In this document: positions 57,329-64,000 of the stretch, piece after piece
How positions within the stretch are numbered: position 1 is the first letter of the stretch
Layout of the letters: each line of letters begins with the position of its first letter
Assembly: GCF_000026185.1 (NCBI RefSeq)
Contig: NC_010694.1
Coordinates: 1,240,001-1,304,000 of the forward strand
Direction: 5' to 3'
Length of the DNA stretch: 64,000 nt
Origin: Erwinia tasmaniensis Et1/99
GTDB taxonomy: Bacteria > Pseudomonadota > Gammaproteobacteria > Enterobacterales > Enterobacteriaceae
Program-made: the position numbers and the translations under genes
The notes under the pieces: generated by a model
Seen by the model: the letters and a program-made list of their open reading frames with translations, nothing else
What the model was told of the DNA's origin: nothing
Database searches by the model: none

Positions 57329-58339
57329 ATGTCTGACGGCTGGAATATCGCTATCCTGGGAGCGACAGGCGCAGTAGGGGGCGCTTTACTGGAACTGCTG
57401 GCGGAACGCCAGTTCCCGGTTGGCGAGCTGTATGCGCTGGCAAGCGAACGCAGCGCGGGTGAAGTTCTGCGCTATCAGGGTAAATCACTGCGCGTGAGCA
57501 ATGTGGCGGAATTTGACTGGTCACAGGTCCAGCTGGCGTTCTTCGTCGCCGGGCGTGATGCCTCCGCGCGCTACGCCGAGGAAGCGGCCAATGCCGGTTG
57601 TCTGGTTATCGACAGCAGCGATCTTTTCGCTCTGGAGCCGGACGTGCCGCTGGTGGTGCCAGACGTTAATCCGCAGGTGCTGGCGGACTATCGCAATCGC
57701 AATATCGTCAGCGTGGCCGCGGCGCTCACCAGTCAGCTGCTGTGCGCCATTAAACCGCTGGTCGAGCAGGCCGGGCTGGGGCGTCTCCAGGTGACCAATC
57801 TGCTGGCCGCCTCATCGCACGGTAAAGCGGCGGTAGATTCACTGGCCGGAGAAAGTGCGCGCTTATTAAACGGCCTGCCGGTGGACGAGGGCTATTTCGG
57901 CCGGCAGCTGGCGTTTAACCTGCTGCCGCTGCTGGCGGACGGCGAGGGCAGCGTAGCGCAAGAGCGCCAGCTGGTTGAGCAGGTGCGTAAGGTGTTGCAG
58001 GATGAAGGTTTGCCGATTGCGGTCAGCAGCGTGCAGGCTCCGGTGTTTTACGGCAACGGGCAGATTGTACATATTGAAAACCTGCGCCCGCTTTCAGCGG
58101 AAGAAGCGCGTGACGCACTTGCCCAGGCGGAAGATATCAATCTGACGGAAGAAGATGACTTCCCGACCCAGGTGGGTGATGCCTCTGGCAGCGACCATTT
58201 AAGCATCGGCTGCGTACGTAATGACTACGGCATCCCTGAACTGCTGCAGTTCTGGTCAGTGGCGGATAACGTGCGCTTCGGCGGGGCGTTGATGGCGGTG
58301 AAAACCGCCGAGAAGCTGGTGCAGGAGTATTTTTACTGA
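57329..58339 (+). CDS. usg: Usg, aspartate-semialdehyde dehydrogenase homologue
   Basis: A 336-residue homologue of aspartate-semialdehyde dehydrogenase upstream of truA, as in E. coli. The NADP loop is [19 protein letters not shown]. At the place of the catalytic Cys of true dehydrogenases (motif NCTT-like) the sequence reads [13 protein letters not shown], with no Cys at the nucleophile position, so dehydrogenase activity is doubtful; E. coli Usg is likewise of unknown function. The stop overlaps the truA start (TGATG), so the two genes form an operon. Confidence 0.93.
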   Translation: MSDGWNIAILGATGAVGGALLELLAERQFPVGELYALASERSAGEVLRYQGKSLRVSNVAEFDWSQVQLAFFVAGRDASARYAEEAANAGCLVIDSSDLFALEPDVPLVVPDVNPQVLADYRNRNIVSVAAALTSQLLCAIKPLVEQAGLGRLQVTNLLAASSHGKAAVDSLAGESARLLNGLPVDEGYFGRQLAFNLLPLLADGEGSVAQERQLVEQVRKVLQDEGLPIAVSSVQAPVFYGNGQIVHIENLRPLSAEEARDALAQAEDINLTEEDDFPTQVGDASGSDHLSIGCVRNDYGIPELLQFWSVADNVRFGGALMAVKTAEKLVQEYFY

Positions 58340-59154
58340 TGTCCGACAGCGAAGTGCCACGGCCGACGGTAAAACTGGCGCTGGGCATTGAATATGATGG
58401 CAGCCGTTACTACGGCTGGCAGCGGCAAAATGAAGTGCGCAGCGTGCAGGAAAAACTGGAAAAAGCGTTGGCGAAAGTCGCCGATTGCCCGGTTAACGTT
58501 TTCTGTGCCGGGCGCACGGATGCCGGGGTTCATGGAACGGGCCAGGTGGTCCATTTTGAGACAACCGCGCAGCGTAAAGACGCGGCCTGGACGCTGGGCG
58601 TGAATGCGAATCTGCCAGCGGACATTGCCGTGCGCTGGGTCAAAGCGGTGCCGGATGAATTTCATGCCCGCTTCAGCGCGACCGCCCGGCGCTATCGCTA
58701 TATTATCTATAATCAGCGCCTGCGCCCGGCCATTCTCGCCGGCGGCGTCACGCATTTTTACCATCCGCTAGACGTGGAAAAAATGCAGCGCGCCGGACAG
58801 TGCCTGCTGGGGGAAAATGATTTTACCTCATTTCGCGCCGTGCAGTGCCAGTCGCGTACGCCGATGCGCAATGTGATCCACCTTAACGTCAGCCGCCATG
58901 GGGCGTATGTGGTCGTTGATATCAAGGCCAACGCGTTTGTACATCATATGGTGCGTAATATCGTCGGTAGTCTGATGGAAATTGGCTGCGGTAATCAGCC
59001 CGAGGGCTGGATGCGTGAGCTGATGATAGCCAGGGATCGCAAGCTGGCAGCGGCAACGGCGCGAGCAGAGGGGCTGTACCTGGTCGCGGTGGATTACCCT
59101 GCCTGCTATGAATTACCCAGCCCACCGATGGGGCCGCTGTTCCTCGGTGACTAA
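58339..59154 (+). CDS. truA: tRNA pseudouridine synthase A
   Basis: A 271-residue enzyme forming pseudouridine at tRNA positions 38-40. The catalytic Asp is in [20 protein letters not shown], with [19 protein letters not shown] at the N-terminus, [18 protein letters not shown] and [17 protein letters not shown]. It overlaps usg by one base. All motifs agree with E. coli TruA. Confidence 0.97.
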   Translation: MSDSEVPRPTVKLALGIEYDGSRYYGWQRQNEVRSVQEKLEKALAKVADCPVNVFCAGRTDAGVHGTGQVVHFETTAQRKDAAWTLGVNANLPADIAVRWVKAVPDEFHARFSATARRYRYIIYNQRLRPAILAGGVTHFYHPLDVEKMQRAGQCLLGENDFTSFRAVQCQSRTPMRNVIHLNVSRHGAYVVVDIKANAFVHHMVRNIVGSLMEIGCGNQPEGWMRELMIARDRKLAAATARAEGLYLVAVDYPACYELPSPPMGPLFLGD

Positions 59155-59184
59155 TATTAGTTTGAAGTATTCAAGGAATCCCGT

Positions 59185-59847
59185 ATGGATTTAGTTCGTT
59201 TTGTTGTCGACTTTATTCTGCATATTGATGTTCACCTCGCGGAGCTGGTGTCACAGTATGGTATCTGGATCTATGCCATTTTGTTTTTGATCTTGTTTTG
59301 CGAAACCGGTCTGGTGGTGACCCCGTTTCTGCCGGGAGATTCCCTGCTGTTTGTTGCCGGAGCGCTGGCAGCGCTGCCGGGCAACGACCTCAACGTACAT
59401 ACGATGGTGGCGCTGATGGTGGTGGCCGCGATCCTCGGCGATGCGGTGAATTATATGATTGGCAAACAGTTCGGGGCCAGGCTGTTCAGTAATCCCAACT
59501 CGAAAATCTTCCGCCGCAGCTATCTGGATAAAACCCATGCGTTCTATGACAAACACGGCGGTAAAACCATTATCCTTGCGCGCTTTGTGCCGATCGTGCG
59601 TACCTTCGCGCCTTTCGTCGCGGGTATGGGGAAAATGTCCTATCGTCATTTTTCCATGTATAACGTATCGGGCGGGCTATTGTGGGTGCTGCTGTTTACC
59701 TATGCTGGCTATTTCTTTGGCAATATCCCGGCGGTGCAGGAAAACCTTAAGCTACTGATCGTCGCCATTATCCTGCTGTCAATTCTACCGGGGGTGATTG
59801 AAGTATGGCGTCATCGCCGTGCGACCCGTCAGAACAGGGTACGCTAA
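59185..59847 (+). CDS. dedA: DedA family membrane protein
   Basis: Inner-membrane protein of 220 residues of the DedA/SNARE-associated family, with roles in membrane lipid handling and undecaprenyl-phosphate or phospholipid flipping in relatives. It shows the [24 protein letters not shown] re-entrant motif (Glu and Asp) and [22 protein letters not shown] with the conserved Arg residues. It follows truA by 30 bases. In E. coli accD comes next, but here a foreign-looking gene intervenes. Confidence 0.93.
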   Translation: MDLVRFVVDFILHIDVHLAELVSQYGIWIYAILFLILFCETGLVVTPFLPGDSLLFVAGALAALPGNDLNVHTMVALMVVAAILGDAVNYMIGKQFGARLFSNPNSKIFRRSYLDKTHAFYDKHGGKTIILARFVPIVRTFAPFVAGMGKMSYRHFSMYNVSGGLLWVLLFTYAGYFFGNIPAVQENLKLLIVAIILLSILPGVIEVWRHRRATRQNRVR

Positions 59848-59893
59848 TCGGCACGACCGTTTGTATTGCCGATAAACAGTCCTGAAGCACAGG

Positions 59894-59918
59894 CAGGCCG
59901 TTCCGCCAGGGCGGCCTG
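59894..59918 (+). terminator. hairpin after dedA
   Basis: CAGGCCG and CGGCCTG pair in a 7 bp stem with an 11-base loop; the U tract is poor. Confidence 0.5.
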
Positions 59919-60039
59919 TCTGGATAAGATAATTCGGCCGCGTCAGGCCAAATGACTCTCCTCATACGAATTCTCCGCGCGATATATCATCTCTTAACAG
60001 AGCCGTCTTCACTGAGCCAACTCTGCTGTTCTCTCTTAT

Positions 60040-60059
60040 CGCCTGTCGTGAGACAGGCG
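60040..60059. promoter_or_regulatory. hairpin in the leader of the large AT-rich gene
   Basis: CGCCTGTC and GACAGGCG are perfect inverted repeats around GTGA, 134 bases before the start codon. It may be an operator or a transcript hairpin. The rest of the 345-base interval holds no gene, and I found no Hrp box. Confidence 0.4.
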
Positions 60060-60192
60060 GCATTTCATGCCGTATCTCCGGCTAAAAGTGTTTTTAGATA
60101 TTATTTATTCTAAGGATGGTCTTAATTGTAGAGCTACGCCGAACGTAAACCGCCTTGATTCTGACTGAAATAATATCAGAGGAGCCCTTATC

Positions 60193-63100
60193 ATGCCTGA
60201 AACGTCAGCCCTGCCCGCACATCACCACCCCGCTATTAATGCCTCTCTCAATGAAAAAGAAAAGAAGTGGATTACAGAAAAAGCATTGATGGCTGAACAT
60301 ATGATTTCGGTATCAGAAAGTACTAATACTCAGCTTTTACGTTACGTGCCGCCCATCTCACGACCGAAGGCAGGATTATTGAGCCATTTGAGCGGATGGC
60401 TCTCATCAGCGGGTAAGCAGATTAACCCCCGAAATGAGGGCGAGGATGAGATGGCAGAAATACGGAGGACAGGAAAAGAGCTGTACCAGCTGGCTGAAAA
60501 TTGTGCTTTTCAGAGAGAAATTCGCCAGAACACATCCACTGCGCCAGCGCTCAGGCTGACAGGAAAGGCTGGGCTGCTGATAGGAGCTGGCCTGCTGGCA
60601 GATGCCGTCGGTAGTTTGTCCTTCCGGCGCGTTCGGGCCGCAGACAACAGCAATAACAGCACGGGAATTTACCACGCGGGGGGGCTACCTTTCTTTCATC
60701 AACATGATGCACAAATGGCCAACCGCCCGGCGGACTATAATGCCGATCGGCATGTCAGTCAGTACGAACCTTTACCACAACCCGCAGCCCGAGCCTCGCC
60801 ACGGAGGCTAACGACCAGTAGGCCGCCTGACCATGATGATGTCAAAAAAATCGCTATCTCCGATCTGATTTGTTATGAAACCGTGGGCGCAGGACGCATG
60901 GCACACAGAATAATAGTGCCATGTAAGAAAGTTTCTCCTGTTTTTTGGCAACACAAACCCAGGACCAAGCCACCGAGAAAGTATTATTATACAAAAAACC
61001 AACCTGATATATGCAGGTCGATGAAATTTGAAGAAAAGTGTCATAAGTTTCATCACGCGCAAAAGAAAAAAAATAAAATATTTAAGAATGTCGTACTGAA
61101 CGTGGGAAAAACAAGATGCTTATGCCCCCCCCCCTGCAGGTGAGAAAATTGAATTAATTCGACCTCTCACGCTCAATGAAATAATAAGCAATGTCAAGGT
61201 TAAAACAAAATCACCAGATGAGAAGAATACATCACTGTTTTATTTAAATACCACCGTCGCAGTTCAAAACAAAAGAAGTGCTCATTCAGCTTCTGAAATT
61301 TATAGCACGACAATGAGTACCTTTTATGACGAGGTGAAAATAGAAAAGCTATTCGATTTTTCATGTATTGATGAGCGTGAAAATATATCATGGGCTGACA
61401 TTGTCAGACAGGTAGGAAAAACTCTGGCCTCTCCAGTGAGAACGTTGGGAGATGAGTCTCTTATTATTTACTATCACAATGCTCTAGGAAAGGGCTGTCC
61501 AACAAACCAGACAACTGAGCGAGTCGACAAAATCAACGGGAAAATCGATTCTCTGACCACACAAATACTGACATTATTACCAGGATCGCAGGTCATTGCC
61601 GTTGCCCAACTTATCGTTGCTCCTGCATTGCAGGTACTTGCAGACGATTTATCGGGGAAGCCTATAAATCTACAAAATATCGCAGGCGTCAATCAGCAAT
61701 TGATGTTTATGATAAGACAAACCATCCCGACGCTCTCTGGATCAGAGATGGTGTCTCTCTACGAAAATTCCGGAAAGCAGAAAGGAAAGAATGGCATAGC
61801 GATCGGAGAACCCGTAAGAAGGTTTATACTAAAGGATAAAAAATTAGCCGTTGAGATAAAGGGTAAAGCCTACTCTTATCACAGGCGGAAAACGGGGGAG
61901 TCTTATATAAATGATGGAGATACTACGCGGGTTATTGCCTATAATAAGTCAAGTTTTCAATGGGAATTTATCAGTAAGGAAAAAGAGCTAATTTATTCAT
62001 CCTACAATACTAATTACAGTAAGGATTTTGGTATTCCGATAAATAAATTCATAAAAAACAGAGATGTCTTGCTGCAGGCGGATAACGAGAATACGGATAT
62101 CATCAGCTTTAACAGGAGGGCGGGTAAGCTGTCAGAATATGTCCTCATCAGAGGGTATTTGGTGCCGGTAGAGCAGTATGATATTTTCGATAGCACCATA
62201 AGCGTTGCTATTTCACCTAAGAAAAAAGAGAGGAGTATTCTGCTATCAACGGAATATGGTTGGGTGTTCGAAGAGGAGTCTACCCAGGTCGATGAGAATC
62301 TGGATGTTTTGCTTGGCAGCAATGGCAATGGAAAAACCATCACTCACGATCGTCTGTTTAGCAATATCATGACTGATGGCTTTAGTTATGATCATGAGGG
62401 GAATTTTTATCTTAAATACAAACAAAAATATTACGAAGTCCATCAGCCCTTTAGTGATATTTACAATCTTGTTAACAGACCCGAGAGTTTATTCGTCAAA
62501 GAGAACGGTATTTTTAAGCTAAGGAATTCACCGGATGTTATCTTTGGCTATAGGAACCTGAGCGTCGGTTTTCCCACTCTCGATCCCGTTTCAGAAAGGC
62601 CATTGAGCATTGAAGAGGAAGCTTATGATTTTCTCTGTACTCACGGTGAAAGGGCCAATGCTCCCCCCGTGCGAAAAATTGGTCCAGGCGTCTACGTTGA
62701 TAAAAAAGGTAAAATGCTTTTCACCGTAAACAATAAGTATTTTTCCGTGTCCAGTTATTCAAGAGGTAATATTTTCATTCGTAATGCCATCGATCCGTCC
62801 AGTGAAAATAACATAGGTCTTTTTTTAAGCAGGGATATCTACCTGAGAGAACGTGGGGCGGTTAAAGAGAATCCACTCAACTATATTGAGTTAGAACACT
62901 GCGATTTAAAACGTTCACCAGAAATATCCACAAGCTGTACGCCACTTGTTATTACCGATAGTCTGGACGCATTGCTAAAGCACAACATTGAATTGGGCCA
63001 TGTCAGTAAAAAAACGATTTTAAATACCAGGTTGGTTCAATACAAAATGCCAGAATTCCCTGGCTTATTTGTTAATCCTGAAAAAAACAAGTATTACTAT

Positions 63101-64000
63101 CTTTATAATGGACATTTCTTCAGGGCTGAAATCATCTCGTCTGACAGCAAGAGTAATGCTGTCAATAGGGCCATGCTGCGTATATTCACAAAAGGGGATG
63201 TCTTCAGGAAGAAGAATGATATTACTACTATTATTTTTGATGAAAAAAATGGCAGGATAGAATTAAAAAATCAGATCGATTTTTTGGCTGAAAGACTAGG
63301 TATGAGAAAAGGAGCAATTAGCAATTATTTGAGTAACAGGATATATAACAGCATTACGGGGCTGGATACCATAAGGAATATTGTCGATCAGGTATTAATG
63401 TCGAAACGATTTATTATTGCTAACCCGAGGGAGAAGTATAGTCCTTTTATAGATAGTGAAGACGTCAAAGATCTGATTGGTAGACATTTTTACTCATCCA
63501 GGATTATGTATAGTAAAAATACCGTAGAGTTGTCAGAACTTACAAAGTTGACCGATTCTCATCCTCTCTATTTACGTGGTGCGAAACTCAACGTTGAAAA
63601 TGCTGTTAATCATCTCAACAGAGAGGTCATTCCTAGCGTTATTAAAGAGTTGAGCAGCTTCAGTCAGAATTGCGAAAATTATCTCCGTATAGTGATGAAT
63701 ACCGATAACGTTGAGTTTCTGCGAAGTTTTGCCCTTACCCTTAAAAATTATCTTATCAGGACGCAGTCTGCGCTGAAGCTAAACAAAATCCACTTAGCGA
63801 GTTTGGTTAAAGAGCCGCTAACCGATCATATGTTACCGGGTGACGAAATTGTTCATCATCGCCCGATTCTTACTGAAGAAGAAAGAAATTTCGGGACGCT
63901 GGCTTTTGCCCTTCTTGACCGAAGTGGCAAGATCTTTATCAATGCCGATAAGCTCTATTTTGTTGATCCCACTCATCCTGATCAAACCATGAGGCAAGTT
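60193..64000 (+). CDS. very large toxin- or effector-like protein, interrupted at a C10 tract, incomplete
   Basis: A reading frame of 316 codons (60193-61143) starts with ATG after AGAGGAG and ends just after ten consecutive C (61125-61134). From the tract, the frame one base later is open without a stop through 956 codons to the window end. With nine C the two join as LCPPPAGEKIEL, giving more than 1260 residues. The N-terminus is polar and Ser/Pro-rich; a hydrophobic segment (LLIGAGLLADAVGSL) lies near residue 133. The middle is beta-rich with recurring aromatic motifs such as KGKAYSYH, KQKYYEVH and NNKYFSVS. Composition is more AT-rich than neighbours and codon use differs, suggesting transfer. 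I recognise no family; size and layout suggest a secreted toxin or effector. The C-terminus is beyond the window. Confidence 0.7.
61125..61134 (+). repeat. C10 homopolymer tract inside the coding region
   Basis: Ten consecutive cytosines at codon 311-314 of the large gene. Losing one C (or gaining two) restores the downstream frame. Such tracts mutate by slipped-strand mispairing and switch genes on and off in other bacteria; a plain mutation or sequencing error gives the same picture. Confidence 0.9.

Noticed and set aside
60059..60068. GGCATTTCAT, identical to the recalled E. coli YpdB half-site, upstream of the large AT-rich gene
   Set aside because: Only one copy; no second box 11 bases away on either side. 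A single 10-base match in 64 kb can arise by chance, and it overlaps a hairpin arm.
59848..60192. Hrp box search for a type III effector promoter before the large gene
   Set aside because: No GGAACC with a downstream CCAC element was found, so HrpL control cannot be claimed.
60600..61060. Several short minus-strand frames within the AT-rich gene
   Set aside because: They overlap the long plus-strand coding frame and lack ribosome sites and conserved motifs.
1..64000. CRISPR arrays
   Set aside because: No regularly spaced 24-40 base repeats were seen; the only regular repeats are the short operator boxes described.

Overview
The window is a chromosomal segment of a Gram-negative enteric bacterium of the Erwinia/Pantoea type (Erwiniaceae). 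Gene order mntH, ipdC, glk, ypdB-ypdA, alaC, then argW, mlaA, fadL, yfcZ, fadIJ, sixA, smrB, prmB, aroC, mepA, yfcA, epmC, yfcL, mnmC, fabB, flk, pdxB, usg, truA, dedA largely follows the Escherichia coli 50-54 min region. Protein similarity to E. coli is very high, while ipdC (indole-3-acetate synthesis) and the accessory genes point to a plant-associated relative. The assignment rests on remembered synteny and protein similarity; no search was run.

Region 1 (1-16.4 kb): end of mntH, an aldo/keto reductase, ipdC, glk, the pyruvate-sensing two-component pair ypdB-ypdA, a GNAT gene, alaC, an atypical universal stress protein, a membrane protein, a lipoprotein, an SMP-30 lactonase, a yhjX-type transporter, a small DUF2594-like gene and a ybdG-type mechanosensitive channel. 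Upstream of yhjX lie three boxes with exact 21-base periodicity that match the remembered E. coli YpdB operator, so sensor, regulator and target are close together here. In E. coli, ypdAB and yhjX are far apart.

Region 2 (16.4-21.5 kb): a decayed, AT-rich prophage at tRNA-Arg(CCU) argW. It is bounded by an exact 14-base direct repeat and holds a broken tailspike gene, a frameshifted O-antigen glucosyltransferase gene, IS3-family debris and an integrase remnant.

Region 3 (21.6-25.3 kb): a four-gene operon of a BetR-type response regulator, an acetyltransferase, a periplasmic protein with a molybdopterin-oxidoreductase-like fold and a histidine kinase, followed by about 790 bases without a recognisable gene.

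Region 4 (25.3-48.5 kb): the cytochrome c maturation operon ccmABCDEFGHI, then mlaA, fadL, yfcZ, fadIJ, sixA, smrB, prmB-aroC-mepA-yfcA-epmC-yfcL, mnmC and fabB. Probable FadR sites lie before fadL, fadI and fabB, with a FabR palindrome at fabB.

Region 5 (48.5-53.9 kb): an accessory block of a PLP decarboxylase plus an aminotransferase, and a divergent MocR regulator/rhodanese pair with direct-repeat operators. Flk, an EamA permease, pdxB, usg-truA and dedA follow.

Region 6 (59.9-64.0 kb): an AT-rich insertion after dedA holding a very large gene that runs off the window. It is interrupted by a run of ten C; with nine C it reads as one open frame of more than 1260 codons. This possible phase-variable, toxin-like gene is the most striking feature here.
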